Notes under the pieces: generated by a model | Seen by the model: the letters and a program-made list of their open reading frames with translations, nothing else | What the model was told of the DNA's origin: nothing | Database searches by the model: none | In this document: in pieces, positions 17,858 through 27,517 of the stretch | How the letters are laid out: every line of letters begins with the position of its first letter | Position numbering within the stretch: position 1 is the first letter of the stretch | Translations under genes and position numbers: made by a program | Assembly (NCBI RefSeq): GCF_014650675.1 | Contig: NZ_BMVK01000004.1 | Location: 248,001-312,000, forward strand | DNA: 64,000 nucleotides | Direction: 5' to 3' | From: Streptomyces anulatus | GTDB taxonomy: Bacteria; Actinomycetota; Actinomycetes; Streptomycetales; Streptomycetaceae

Positions 17858-18661
17858 ATGGCGATGCTCAGCTGGCTCGACCGATCGGGCGACCAACTCA
17901 CCTTCTACGTCAAGGCACTCGTCTGGATCCCGCGCACCCTGCGCCGCTATCTGCGAGAGGTGCAGCGGCTGCTGGCCGAGGTCGCCTTCGGCAGCGGCGG
18001 ACTCGGCGTCATCGGCGGCACGATCGGCGTGATGGTCGCCATGACCCTGTTCACCGGCACCGTCGTCGGGCTCCAGGGCTACGCGGCCCTCAACCAGATC
18101 GGCACCTCGGCGTTCACCGGGTTCATCTCCGCCTACTTCAACACCCGGGAGATCGCCCCCCTGGTCGCCGGCCTCGCCCTCTCCGCCACCGTCGGCGCGG
18201 GCTTCACCGCCCAGCTCGGCGCGATGCGGATCAACGAGGAGGTCGACGCCCTGGAGGCGATGGGCGTCCGCTCCATGCCCTACCTCGTCACCACCCGGAT
18301 CATCGCCGGAGTCGTCGCGATCATCCCGCTGTACGCGATCGGGCTGCTCTCCTCGTACGTCGCCTCCCGCTGGATCACCATCTTCTTCAACGGGCAGTCG
18401 GCGGGCACCTACGACCACTACTTCAATCTCTTCCTCTCCCCGCAGGACGTACTGCTGTCGGTGCTCAAGGTGCTGATCTTCAGCGTGCTGGTGATCCTCG
18501 CCCACTGCTACTACGGCTTCCACGCCACCGGGGGACCGGCCGGCGTGGGCGTGGCGGTCGGCCGGTCGGTGCGCAACGCCATCGTCCTCATCAGCGTCAC
18601 CGACTTCTTCCTCTCGCTCGCCATCTGGGGCGCCACGACGACGGTGAAGGTGGCCGGCTGA
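17858..18661 (+). CDS. yrbEB: YrbE/MlaE-family permease B of the Mce transporter
   Basis: A 267-residue second permease of the pair, with the same MlaE signature LGAMRINEEVDALEAMGVRS and five or so hydrophobic segments (GTIGVMVAMTLFTGTVV, AGVVAIIPLYAIGLLSSYVA and others). GGGGAG lies upstream of ATG. It follows the first permease by 3 bp and overlaps the first Mce gene as TGATG, continuing the tightly coupled operon. Role: heterodimeric channel that receives lipid from the Mce ring. Confidence 0.93.
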   Translation: MAMLSWLDRSGDQLTFYVKALVWIPRTLRRYLREVQRLLAEVAFGSGGLGVIGGTIGVMVAMTLFTGTVVGLQGYAALNQIGTSAFTGFISAYFNTREIAPLVAGLALSATVGAGFTAQLGAMRINEEVDALEAMGVRSMPYLVTTRIIAGVVAIIPLYAIGLLSSYVASRWITIFFNGQSAGTYDHYFNLFLSPQDVLLSVLKVLIFSVLVILAHCYYGFHATGGPAGVGVAVGRSVRNAIVLISVTDFFLSLAIWGATTTVKVAG

Positions 18662-19950
18662 TGCGCACATCCAGCACACGCACGGTCCGCCGGCGGCTGG
18701 CCGGAGTCACCTTCCTGCTGGTGCCCGCCGTCCTGGTGTGGGTCTCGGTCTCCGTGTACGAGAAGGACTTCACCGACGATGCCACGGTCACCGTCCGCAC
18801 CGGAGCGGTCGGCAACGAGATGCACGACAACGCCGACGTGAAGCTGCGCGGCGTCGTCATCGGGCAGGTCCGCTCCATCGCCACCGACGGCGACGGCGCC
18901 CGCCTCACCCTGGCCATCGACCGGGACAAGCTCGAACAGGTGCCCGCCGACGTCACCGCCCAGATGCTGCCCACCACCCTCTTCGGCGCACGGTTCGTCG
19001 CGCTCGTACCGCCCCGCATCCCCACCGGCTCCACCCTGCGGGCCGGGGCGGTCATCCCGCAGGACCGCTCCAGCAACGCCATCGAGCTGGAACAGGTCCT
19101 GGACAACGTCCTGCCGCTGCTGACCGCCGTGAAGCCCGAGAAGCTCTCCGCCACCCTCAACGCCGTGTCCCAGGCGCTGGAGGGGCGAGGCGAGCGCCTC
19201 GGCGAGACGCTGACCACGCTGGACGGCCACCTGAAGAAGTTCAACCCCCAACTCCCCACCCTCAACGCCGACATCAAGGAACTCGTCAAGGTGAGCACGC
19301 TGTACGCGGACGCCGCGCCGGACGTTCTCGACGCGCTGACCGACGCCACGGTCACCAGCTCCACCCTCGCCGACCAGGAAGCGCGGCTCGCCGGGCTCTA
19401 CGGCACCACCACGGCTGCCGCACAGGACACGACCTCCTTCCTGCGGGAGAACAAGGACAACCTGATCCGGCTCTCCGCCGCCGGCCGGCCCTCCCTCGAA
19501 CTCCTCGCCGAATACGCCGAGTCGTTCCCCTGCACGCTGCGCACCATGGCCGGCTTCGTGCCCGCCATGGACAAGGCCCTCGGCAAGGGAACCGACGAAC
19601 CGGGGCTGCATGTGTCGATCAAGTCCGTTCCCTCCAAGGGCAAATACGTCCCCGGCAAGGACACCCCGGTCTACAGCGCGAGCGGCGGGCCCGCCTGCTA
19701 CTCGGTGCCGTATGTCGGCAAGCACGCCCCGACCGCCGACACCCGCCGGGCCACCGACGTCACCGCGCCCCCGGCGGACGCGGGCGACGACGCCGACACC
19801 GGGCTCGGACTGCCCAACTCGCCCGAGGAGTCCCGGCTCGTCAACGAACTGGTCGCCCCCTCGCTGAAAGCCCGGCCGGGAGACCTGGCCGACTGGAGCA
19901 GCGTGCTCATCGGCCCGGCCTTCCGCGGTGCGGAGGTGAAGCTCAAGTGA
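18661..19950 (+). CDS. mceA: Mce-family protein, position A
   Basis: A 429-residue protein with one N-terminal membrane anchor (residues ~12-32, GVTFLLVPAVLVWVSVSVY), an MCE domain carrying the hallmark VKLRGVVIGQVRSI, a long α-helical region (~130-290) and a C-terminal low-complexity tail. Mce proteins A-F assemble a hexameric periplasmic or cell-wall tube with a hydrophobic lumen for lipid transfer. The start is ATG at 18661 overlapping the permease stop. Letter A is assigned by order in the operon. Confidence 0.92.
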   Translation: MRTSSTRTVRRRLAGVTFLLVPAVLVWVSVSVYEKDFTDDATVTVRTGAVGNEMHDNADVKLRGVVIGQVRSIATDGDGARLTLAIDRDKLEQVPADVTAQMLPTTLFGARFVALVPPRIPTGSTLRAGAVIPQDRSSNAIELEQVLDNVLPLLTAVKPEKLSATLNAVSQALEGRGERLGETLTTLDGHLKKFNPQLPTLNADIKELVKVSTLYADAAPDVLDALTDATVTSSTLADQEARLAGLYGTTTAAAQDTTSFLRENKDNLIRLSAAGRPSLELLAEYAESFPCTLRTMAGFVPAMDKALGKGTDEPGLHVSIKSVPSKGKYVPGKDTPVYSASGGPACYSVPYVGKHAPTADTRRATDVTAPPADAGDDADTGLGLPNSPEESRLVNELVAPSLKARPGDLADWSSVLIGPAFRGAEVKLK

Positions 19951-20978
19951 ATCGCCGCTCGCTCGCGGGACCGATCACCAAGTCCCTCGTCTTCATCGTC
20001 GTCACCGTGCTGGCCACCACCGTCCTCGGGCTCTCCATCGCCAACACGGGCGTCGGGGACACCACCACGTACAGGGCGCGGTTCACCGACGCCACCGGGC
20101 TCATCCCCGGCGACAGCGTCCGGATCGCCGGAGTCAAGGTCGGCCAGGTCGAATCCGTGAAGGTCGCCGACCGGCGGGTCGCCGAGGTCGCCTTCGCCGT
20201 ACGCAAGGGACGTAGCCTCCCCGCCTCGGTGACGGCGTCCATCAAGTACCTCAACATGGTCGGCCAGCGGTACGTCGACCTCGACCGGGGCCCCGGACCC
20301 GTCGGCCGCGCCTTCGCGCCCGGCGACACCATCCCGCTCTCCCGCACCACCCCGGCACTCGACCTCACCCAGCTCTTCAACGGCTTCCAGCCCCTCTTCG
20401 AAGGGCTGTCCCCGCCCGACGTCAACCAGCTCGCCGGCTCCATCGTCCAGGTCCTCCAGGGCGAGGGCGGCACCGTCGACAGCATCCTGCGTCACGTCGG
20501 CTCGCTCACCACCACCGTCGCCGCGAAGGACAAGGTGATCGGCGAGGTGATCAAGAACCTCAACACCGTCCTGAAGACGGTCAACGACCGGGAGGCGGGC
20601 TTCGACGACCTCGTCGTCACCCTCCAGAAGCTCGTCACCGGATTCTCCGGTGACCGCGAACCCCTCGGCGAGGCCATCACCGCGATGGGCGCGCTCACCA
20701 CCGTCACCGCCGACCTCTTCCAGGACGGCAGGAAGCCGCTCAAGGACGACATCCGCCAACTCGGACGCCTCAGCGGACAGTTGGAGAAGGGCACCCCGCA
20801 GATCGAGAACTTCCTGCAGAAGACCCCGGCCAAGATGGCGGCCATCAGCCGGCTGACGTCCTACGGATCGTGGCTCAACCTCTACCTCTGCGAAGCGAAG
20901 GTCAGCGGCGTCACCCACGACGACGGCAGCAAACCGCCGGGCGGCATCGCGATCACCCAACCGAGGTGCCTGGCATGA
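19947..20978 (+). CDS. mceB: Mce-family protein, position B
   Basis: A 343-residue protein starting at GTG (19947) inside the previous stop (GTGA overlap). Anchor helix SLVFIVVTVLATTVLGLSIA, MCE hallmark VRIAGVKVGQVESV, conserved MVGQRYVDL, then a helical region with heptad-like leucines and a short tail ending in a cysteine-containing segment (NLYLCEAKV). Part of the Mce heterohexamer. Confidence 0.92.
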   Translation: MNRRSLAGPITKSLVFIVVTVLATTVLGLSIANTGVGDTTTYRARFTDATGLIPGDSVRIAGVKVGQVESVKVADRRVAEVAFAVRKGRSLPASVTASIKYLNMVGQRYVDLDRGPGPVGRAFAPGDTIPLSRTTPALDLTQLFNGFQPLFEGLSPPDVNQLAGSIVQVLQGEGGTVDSILRHVGSLTTTVAAKDKVIGEVIKNLNTVLKTVNDREAGFDDLVVTLQKLVTGFSGDREPLGEAITAMGALTTVTADLFQDGRKPLKDDIRQLGRLSGQLEKGTPQIENFLQKTPAKMAAISRLTSYGSWLNLYLCEAKVSGVTHDDGSKPPGGIAITQPRCLA

Positions 20979-21994
20979 GAATCACTCCCGTACGGGAACG
21001 CAACCCGGTCTCCGTCGCCATCGTCGGGCTCCTCGTCCTGACCCTGCTCGGCCTCGCCGCCTGGCGTGCCGACTCCCTGCCGTTCGTCCAGGGCGGCACC
21101 TCCTACAGCGCCGACTTCACCGAGTCCGCCGGCCTCACCGACGGCGACGAGGTGCGGATCGCCGGAGTGAAGGTCGGCGAGGTCACCGGAGTCTCCCTCG
21201 ACGGCGCGAAGGTCCGGGTCGACTTCCGGGTGAAGGGCGCCTGGATCGGCGACTCCTCCACCGTGGGCATCGCCGTCAAGACCCTCCTCGGCGACAAGTA
21301 CCTCGCCGTCGACCCCCTCGGCGACGCCCCGCAGGACCCCGGCTCCCGCATCACCGCGAGCCGCACCACCTCCCCGTACGACGTCACCCAGGCGTTCAAC
21401 GGGCTCGGGGAGACCATCGGGGAGATCGACACCGCACAGCTCGCCAAGAGCTTCGAGACGATCTCCGCCACCTTCAAGGACTCCCCGCCCCACGTCCGCA
21501 GCGCCGCCGACGGGCTCTCCGCCCTCTCCCGTACCGTCTCCGAACGCGACGCCCAGCTCGCCACCCTGCTCCGCAACAGCAAACAGCTCACCAAGACCCT
21601 CGCCGGGAAGAAGAGCAGCTTCGAAACGCTCCTGGAGGACGGGAACCTGCTGCTCGGCGAGATCCGGGCCCGCCGCGACTCCATCCACCTGCTGCTCACC
21701 GGAACCCGCGACCTGGGCACCCAGCTCACCGGGCTCGTCCGGGACAACGACAAGCAGCTCGGGCCGACCCTCCAGTCGCTCGGCCGGGTCACCGCCGTCC
21801 TGGTCAAGAACCGCAAGAGCCTCGACAAGGTCCTCTCCATGACCGGCTCCTACAGCCGGCTCATCGGCAACACCCTCGGCAGCGGGCGCTGGTTCGACAA
21901 CTACGTCTGCGGAGTCGTGCCCAAGAACTACCTGCCCGCCGGCACACCCCCGGCGACCGGATGCATGCCACCCCGGCAGCAAGGGGGCCGCTGA
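20975..21994 (+). CDS. mceC: Mce-family protein, position C
   Basis: A 339-residue protein; ATG at 20975 overlaps the previous stop as ATGA. N-terminal anchor VAIVGLLVLTLLGLAAW, MCE hallmark VRIAGVKVGEVTGV, TLLGDKYLAVDPLG in the MCE core, followed by long helices (residues ~150-300) and a C-terminal NYVCGVVPKNYLP segment. Component of the Mce lipid tube. Confidence 0.92.
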   Translation: MRITPVRERNPVSVAIVGLLVLTLLGLAAWRADSLPFVQGGTSYSADFTESAGLTDGDEVRIAGVKVGEVTGVSLDGAKVRVDFRVKGAWIGDSSTVGIAVKTLLGDKYLAVDPLGDAPQDPGSRITASRTTSPYDVTQAFNGLGETIGEIDTAQLAKSFETISATFKDSPPHVRSAADGLSALSRTVSERDAQLATLLRNSKQLTKTLAGKKSSFETLLEDGNLLLGEIRARRDSIHLLLTGTRDLGTQLTGLVRDNDKQLGPTLQSLGRVTAVLVKNRKSLDKVLSMTGSYSRLIGNTLGSGRWFDNYVCGVVPKNYLPAGTPPATGCMPPRQQGGR

Positions 21995-21995
21995 C

Positions 21996-23138
21996 ATGAG
22001 ACGCACCCGCATCACCGGCATCACCGCCGGACTCGCCCTCGTCGCTGTCGCGGCCGCCACCGGTGTGAGCGCCCTGGAGGAGGACGGGAAGACCACCGTC
22101 ACCGCCTACTTCGAGCGCGCCACCGGCGTCTACGCCGGATCCGACCTGCGGATCCTCGGCGTCAAGGTCGGAACCGTCACCTCCGTCGAGCCCCGTGGCG
22201 AGGAGGTGAAGGTCGTACTGCGCCTCGACCGGGGCATCGACGTCCCCGAGGACGCCCACGCCGTTGTCGTCGCCCCGAGCCTCGTCGCCGACCGCTACAT
22301 CCAGCTCGCCCCGGCCTACGACGGCGGCCCCCGGCTCGCCGACGACGCGGTCCTGCCCGCCGCCCGCAACGCCACCCCCGTCGAGGTCGACGAGCTGTAC
22401 GCCTCCATCACCGAACTCTCCACCGCGCTCGGCCCGAACGGGGCCAACGCCGACGGGGCGCTCGCCCGGCTCCTGGACACCGGGGCGAAGAACCTCGACG
22501 GCAACGGCAAGGCCATCGGGGACTCCATCGAGCAGTTCGGCAAGGCCACCAAGACGCTCGACCGGAGCAGCGGCGACCTGTTCGACACCCTGGCCCACCT
22601 CCAGACCTTCACCACCATGCTCAAGGAGAACGACGGCAACGTCCGCAGCGCCGAGCAGCAACTGAACACGGTCACCTCCTTCCTGGCCGACGACAAGAAG
22701 AACCTCAGCGCGGCCCTCAAGGAACTCGGCACCGCCCTCGGCCAGGTGAAGGCCTTCATCGCCAAGAACCGGGGCGCGCTCAAGAAGAACGTCGAGGCCC
22801 TGGTGCCCGTCACCCAGGCGCTCGTCGACCAGCGCGCCTCGCTCGCCGAGGCGATGGACACCCTCCCGCTCGCCGCAGGCAACGTCCTCAACGCCTACGA
22901 CCCCGCCAACCGCACCCTCAACGGGCGCGCCAACCTCAACGAACTGTCCATGGGGGGACCGCTCGTCGACCCCGGGGCCGCCTCCGCAGCCGGCCGGCTC
23001 ACCGGCCTCGCCCCCGTCGACGCGACCCGCCGCAAGGCCCTGCCGGTCCTGCCGCTCCCGGAGGTCGGCACGGTCTACGGCACCCCCGAGAAGCAGCCCG
23101 GCAAGCAGCCCGGCAAGCAGAAGGGGGCGCGACGATGA
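21996..23138 (+). CDS. mceD: Mce-family protein, position D
   Basis: A 380-residue protein with anchor GITAGLALVAVAAATGVSA, MCE hallmark LRILGVKVGTVTSV and ADRYIQLAPAY. A helical stalk occupies residues ~130-290, and the tail contains a short KQPGKQPGKQKG repeat encoded by a repeated 12-bp unit near 23095-23125. It starts 1 bp after the mceC stop. Confidence 0.92.
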   Translation: MRRTRITGITAGLALVAVAAATGVSALEEDGKTTVTAYFERATGVYAGSDLRILGVKVGTVTSVEPRGEEVKVVLRLDRGIDVPEDAHAVVVAPSLVADRYIQLAPAYDGGPRLADDAVLPAARNATPVEVDELYASITELSTALGPNGANADGALARLLDTGAKNLDGNGKAIGDSIEQFGKATKTLDRSSGDLFDTLAHLQTFTTMLKENDGNVRSAEQQLNTVTSFLADDKKNLSAALKELGTALGQVKAFIAKNRGALKKNVEALVPVTQALVDQRASLAEAMDTLPLAAGNVLNAYDPANRTLNGRANLNELSMGGPLVDPGAASAAGRLTGLAPVDATRRKALPVLPLPEVGTVYGTPEKQPGKQPGKQKGARR

Positions 23139-24373
23139 ACGACGACGACCGGCGCAGACCCGTCGTACGGGCCGCCGTCGGAGCCGTGGCCCTGCTCGCC
23201 ACCGGCGCGCTGATCGCCCTGGTCGTGGTCCGCCCCGACGGCCCCACCTTCACCGGCATCGAACAGATCCCCCTGCCCGGCGGCGCGGACCTCGGCGACC
23301 GGCCCTACGAGGTCACCGCCGAGTTCGGCGACGTCCTCAGCCTCGCGCCGCAGTCCTCGGTCAAGGTCAACGACGTGGCCGTGGGGCGCGTCACGAAGAT
23401 CACGCTGGCCCCGGACGGCTGGCGGGCCCGGGTCACCATGCAGGTCAACGGGAAGATCAAGCTCCCCGCGAACGCCTACGCCCGCCTCGAACAGTCCAGC
23501 CTGCTCGGTGAGAAGTTCATCCAGCTCGCCCCGCCCCCCGAAGGCACCGCACGCGGGTCGCTCGCCGCCGGCGGCCGCATCCCGCACTCCCGCACCAACC
23601 GGAACCCGGAGGTCGAAGAGGTCTTCGGCGCCCTCTCCCTGCTCCTCAACGGGGGCGGTGTCAACCAGCTCAAGACCATCACCACCGAACTCAACAAGGC
23701 GCTCGCCGGGCAGGAACCGCAGATCCGCTCCATGCTCAACCGGGTCGACACCCTGGTGACCAACCTGGACGAGAACAAGAGCGACATCACCAAGGCCCTG
23801 GACGGCGTCAACCGCCTCGCCGCCACCCTCGCCACCCGCAAGCAGGACGTCGGCACGGTCCTCACCGGACTCAGCCCCGGGCTCAAGGTCCTGGAGAAAC
23901 AGCGCGGCTCGCTGCTCACCATGCTGCGCTCCCTCGACACCCTCTCCACCGTGGCCGTCGACACGATCAACCGGAGCAAAGCCGACATGATCGCCGACCT
24001 CAAGGCGCTCGCCCCGACCCTCAAGGCGCTCGCCGACTCCGGCCAGGACCTCCCCGACTCCCTCCAGGTGCTGCTGACCTACCCCTTCACGGACGAGGTG
24101 CTGCGCGGCGTCAAGGGCGACTACCTCAACGTCTACCTGGACGTGGCGGCCGTGCCCGGTACGCAGATCATCCCCGCGCTCACCCCGGATCCCCCCGGGA
24201 TCCCGCTGCCACCGGCCGAGGGCGGGGGCGCGGCCGCCCGGGGCGCGCTGCCCCTGCCGCTTCCCGTCGTGTCGGGAACGCCGAAGACCGGCGCGCCGAA
24301 GACCGAAGCGCCCGACGCGTCGAAGCCCGGCGCTCCGGGGGCCTCGAACCCCGCGAAGGGGGCGACACCGTGA
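23135..24373 (+). CDS. mceE: Mce-family protein, position E (no lipobox)
   Basis: A 412-residue protein overlapping mceD as ATGA. The anchor AVGAVALLATGALIALVVV is followed by an MCE domain (VKVNDVAVGRVTKI; LGEKFIQLAPP), a helical stalk and a proline/glycine-rich tail. In mycobacteria the fifth Mce protein is normally a lipoprotein; here no cysteine follows the hydrophobic segment, so this copy should be a simple transmembrane protein. Confidence 0.92.
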   Translation: MNDDDRRRPVVRAAVGAVALLATGALIALVVVRPDGPTFTGIEQIPLPGGADLGDRPYEVTAEFGDVLSLAPQSSVKVNDVAVGRVTKITLAPDGWRARVTMQVNGKIKLPANAYARLEQSSLLGEKFIQLAPPPEGTARGSLAAGGRIPHSRTNRNPEVEEVFGALSLLLNGGGVNQLKTITTELNKALAGQEPQIRSMLNRVDTLVTNLDENKSDITKALDGVNRLAATLATRKQDVGTVLTGLSPGLKVLEKQRGSLLTMLRSLDTLSTVAVDTINRSKADMIADLKALAPTLKALADSGQDLPDSLQVLLTYPFTDEVLRGVKGDYLNVYLDVAAVPGTQIIPALTPDPPGIPLPPAEGGGAAARGALPLPLPVVSGTPKTGAPKTEAPDASKPGAPGASNPAKGATP

Positions 24374-25605
24374 TCACCCTCTCCATCCGGCTGAAGAACC
24401 TCGCCTTCCTCGTCATCGCCGCTCTGGTCCTCGGCTACCTGGGTGTGCGGTACGCCGATCTCGGCCACTACGTCGGACTGCGCAGCTACTACACCGTCAC
24501 CGTCCAACTCCCGCAGACGGGCGGCCTGTACACCCACTCCAACGTCACCTACCGGGGCGTCTCCGTGGGCCGCGTCGGCCCCATCGAGCTGACCGACGAC
24601 GGTGTCGAGGCCGAGCTGCGGATCGAGAACGACGCCCCGCCGATCCCGGACAGCCTCACCGCCGTCGTCGCGAACCTCTCGGCGGTCGGCGAGCAGTACG
24701 TCGATCTGCGGCCCACCCGCGAGGACGGGCCCTTCCTGGGCAACGGCTCGGTCATCGACGAGGCCGACACCAGCACCCCCGCACCCCCCACCGACGTCCT
24801 CACCAGCGTCGACGACCTGGCGAGCTCCGTGGACCTGGAAAGCCTGCGGACCGTCGTCGAGGAGTTCGGGGCCGCCTTCGAGGGGCGCGGCGACGACCTC
24901 CAGGTCCTGCTGGACACGAGCGGCGACTTCATCGAGGCCGCCGACAAGTCCCTTCCGGTCACGACCCGGCTGATGGCCGACGGCGAGCGCGTCCTGCGCA
25001 CCCAGGCCGAACAGGGGCAGGCACTCAAGGGCTTCGCCTCGGGGGCCAAGGAACTGGCCGCCGAACTCAAGGGCTCCGACGGCGACCTGCGCCGCCTCAT
25101 CGCGACCACCCCGGACGCCGCCGTCCAGATCAGCGGGCTGCTGCGCGACCTGGATCCCGCCTTCGGCGTCGTCGTCGCCAACCTCCTCACCACCTCGGAG
25201 GTCGCCGTCACCCGCCAACGCGGTCTGGAGGAACTTCTCGTGAAGCTGCCCGCCGTGGTCGCCGCCGGAGCGAGCGCGGTCGACGACGACGGCGCCCGGT
25301 TCGGGATGTCCGTCACCTTCTTCGAACCGCTGCCGTGCACCGCGGGGTACGGCGGCACGGTCTACCGCAACGGCCTCAACACCTCGGACGGGCCCGCCGT
25401 GAACACCGCCGCCCGCTGCACCTCCTCGCCCGGCACCGGCATCAACGTCCGGGGCAGCGCCAACGCCCCCAAGGGCGGCCCGGTGCCGAAGCCGGCCGTT
25501 CCGGGCTCGATGAAGCTGCCGGGAACCGTGGACGCCGGGTCCGCGAGCACACAGCCGCCGACCGAGGGCATGGCCGGGCTGCTGGGCCTGGGAGGCGGCT
25601 CATGA
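24370..25605 (+). CDS. mceF: Mce-family protein, position F
   Basis: A 411-residue protein starting at GTG overlapping the mceE stop (GTGA). Anchor KNLAFLVIAALVLGYLGV, MCE hallmark VTYRGVSVGRVGPI, GEQYVDLRP, a long helical domain and a tail with two cysteines (PLPCTAGYGG, AARCTSSPG). Last Mce subunit; it overlaps the following Mce-associated gene as ATGA. Confidence 0.92.
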   Translation: MITLSIRLKNLAFLVIAALVLGYLGVRYADLGHYVGLRSYYTVTVQLPQTGGLYTHSNVTYRGVSVGRVGPIELTDDGVEAELRIENDAPPIPDSLTAVVANLSAVGEQYVDLRPTREDGPFLGNGSVIDEADTSTPAPPTDVLTSVDDLASSVDLESLRTVVEEFGAAFEGRGDDLQVLLDTSGDFIEAADKSLPVTTRLMADGERVLRTQAEQGQALKGFASGAKELAAELKGSDGDLRRLIATTPDAAVQISGLLRDLDPAFGVVVANLLTTSEVAVTRQRGLEELLVKLPAVVAAGASAVDDDGARFGMSVTFFEPLPCTAGYGGTVYRNGLNTSDGPAVNTAARCTSSPGTGINVRGSANAPKGGPVPKPAVPGSMKLPGTVDAGSASTQPPTEGMAGLLGLGGGS

Positions 25606-26123
25606 CGCCCCGCACCCGACGCCGGGCCGGCTGGGCCGTGCTGCTCGTCGCCGCTCTGGTCTGCGGCCTGGGTGCCTGGTCGTACGGGCAGGCGCGCGGC
25701 GACCGTTCCCTGTCCTACGCGAAGGCCCGCGACACGGCACTGGCCGACGGCAGACGGCACCTCGCGACGCTGAACAGCCTGGACGGCGAGAACGCGAAGC
25801 GGGTCGACGACGGGCTGCGGGCCTGGCTCGACTCCTCCACGGGTCCGCTGCACGACCAGCTGGAGCGGACCCGTAAAGCCGACGCGAAGTCCCTGACGAC
25901 CGCGGGCGACACGGCCAGGGGCAAGGTCACCTCGGCGGCGCTGACCGCACTGGACGAGCGCACGGGCACGGCGGAGCTGATCGCCACCGTGGACGTCGCG
26001 GTCACCCCGCGCACCGGCGCGCCCGGTACCCAGCGCAAACGGTTCGGGGCGACCCTCGCCCGTACGGCCGACGGCTGGAAGGTCAAGGCGCTCACGGCGA
26101 TCGGAACGGGCGGCGGCCGATGA
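25602..26123 (+). CDS. Mce-associated membrane protein 1
   Basis: A 173-residue protein with one N-terminal membrane helix (GWAVLLVAALVCGLGAWSY) and an extracytoplasmic α/β domain typical of Mce-associated (Mas) proteins, which share a fold with the NTF2-like/VirB8 group: helix 'YAKARDTALADGRRHLATLN' then strands 'GTAELIATVDVAV' and 'LARTADGWKVKALTAI'. In mycobacteria such proteins stabilise or assist Mce complexes. It is translationally coupled on both sides. Confidence 0.85.
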   Translation: MTPRTRRRAGWAVLLVAALVCGLGAWSYGQARGDRSLSYAKARDTALADGRRHLATLNSLDGENAKRVDDGLRAWLDSSTGPLHDQLERTRKADAKSLTTAGDTARGKVTSAALTALDERTGTAELIATVDVAVTPRTGAPGTQRKRFGATLARTADGWKVKALTAIGTGGGR

Positions 26124-26809
26124 GACCGCGGGGAGGAACGACCACGGTGAACAGCACGGCAACGGACGCGGCGGAAGTGGCGGACGCGACGGACGTGACG
26201 GACGCATCGGACCCGACGGACGCCACGGCGGAGAAGGACGCACCGGCCGCACCGGACGCACCGGGTGAGCCGGGCGAGCCGGACGTGTCGGATGGCGTGG
26301 ACGTGTCCCGCCGCCGATGGCCGCGCGTCCTCGGCGCACTTCTGGCGGTCGCCCTGATCGCCACGGGCGGCGCCCTGTACGCCGAGGGACGCCAGCTGCG
26401 GGACACCCCGGCCACGGCGAACCTCGCGCTCACCGACGCGGAGGCGACCACCCGTGTCACCGGCGACGTCAGCAGCGCGCTCGGGAAGATCTTCTCCTAC
26501 GGCCCCGGGGCCACGGCCGCCACCAGGGCGGCGGCGAAGGAGATCCTGGCGGGCAAGGCGCTCCAGCAGTACGCGGCGCTGTTCGGCCAGGTCGAGCGGC
26601 AGTCCGCCGACCAGAAGCTGACGCTCACCACCGAGGTCGTCCGGGCCGGGGTGACCCGGCTGACCGGCAGCAGCGCCCACCTCCTGGTCTTCCTCGACCA
26701 GGTCTACGAGCGCCGGGGCCGCGCCCCCACCACCGCCTCCGCGCAGCTCACGGTGGTCGCGGAACTGCGCGAAGGGCGCTGGTGGATCGTCGAGATCGGC
26801 TCCACATGA
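26120..26809 (+). CDS. Mce-associated membrane protein 2
   Basis: A 229-residue protein. A disordered acidic N-terminus made of degenerate D-A/T-D repeats (residues ~13-60, encoded by GACGGACGC-like units) precedes a single membrane helix (VLGALLAVALIATGGALYAE) and a Mas-type outer domain ending RWWIVEIGST. ATG 26120 overlaps the previous stop; an internal GTG at 26150 is a possible alternative start. Member of the Mce operon. Confidence 0.83.
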   Translation: MRPRGGTTTVNSTATDAAEVADATDVTDASDPTDATAEKDAPAAPDAPGEPGEPDVSDGVDVSRRRWPRVLGALLAVALIATGGALYAEGRQLRDTPATANLALTDAEATTRVTGDVSSALGKIFSYGPGATAATRAAAKEILAGKALQQYAALFGQVERQSADQKLTLTTEVVRAGVTRLTGSSAHLLVFLDQVYERRGRAPTTASAQLTVVAELREGRWWIVEIGST

Positions 26810-27465
26810 CGGCGGGCCGGAGGCGATGGCGCACCGGTCCGGTTCGGCAGGCAGGGGAGAGGCAGCACATGGCACGGCAGCGGACGGCACGGCAGGGAAC
26901 GGCACCGGAGGGCACGGGGCGGGAGGGCTCGGCGGGGGCGGTGCGGGCGGGAACGAGGAATCCGCTGGTGATCGTCGCGCTGGCCCTGGCGGTCTGCGCG
27001 GCCGGAGCGGCGGGCTGGGGCGGCTGGCTGCGCTACGAGGCCACGCACGACGACGCGGCGGCCTTCGCGCGGACGCGGGACGACGCACTGGCGGCGGGCG
27101 AACAGGCGGTGCAGAACATGAACACCCTGGACCACCGGTCGCTGGAGAAGGGGCTCGACAGCTGGGAACAGTCCACCACCGGCGATCTGCACCGCCAACT
27201 CGTCGACGGACGAGATGCGTTCGCCGAGCAGATCGCCGAGGCGAAGACGGTGAGCACGGCGGAAGTCCTCTCCGGCGCGGTCACCGAACTGGACGAACGG
27301 GCGGGCCGGGCAGGGGTGATGGTGGCGCTGCGGGTCACCGTGACCGCGCCGAAGGGCGAACCGGCGGTGAAGGAGAGCCGGTTGCTCGGAAGTCTCACCC
27401 GCACGGCCGGGGGGTGGAAGCTCAGCGCGCTGGGCCAGGCGCCCGTCGGCGGCACGGGCGGCTGA
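26806..27465 (+). CDS. Mce-associated membrane protein 3
   Basis: A 219-residue protein beginning at ATG 26806 (ATGA overlap). Arginine-rich cytosolic N-terminus, membrane helix PLVIVALALAVCAAGAAGWG, then a Mas-type domain closely resembling Mce-associated protein 1 (FARTRDDALAAGEQAVQNMN, LTRTAGGWKLSALGQAPV), so the two are probably paralogues produced by duplication. Confidence 0.83.
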   Translation: MTAGRRRWRTGPVRQAGERQHMARQRTARQGTAPEGTGREGSAGAVRAGTRNPLVIVALALAVCAAGAAGWGGWLRYEATHDDAAAFARTRDDALAAGEQAVQNMNTLDHRSLEKGLDSWEQSTTGDLHRQLVDGRDAFAEQIAEAKTVSTAEVLSGAVTELDERAGRAGVMVALRVTVTAPKGEPAVKESRLLGSLTRTAGGWKLSALGQAPVGGTGG

Positions 27466-27517
27466 CCCCCCGCCCCCGCATCCGCCTGCCCCGCACGTTC
27501 CGGAGAGGACCCCACGC

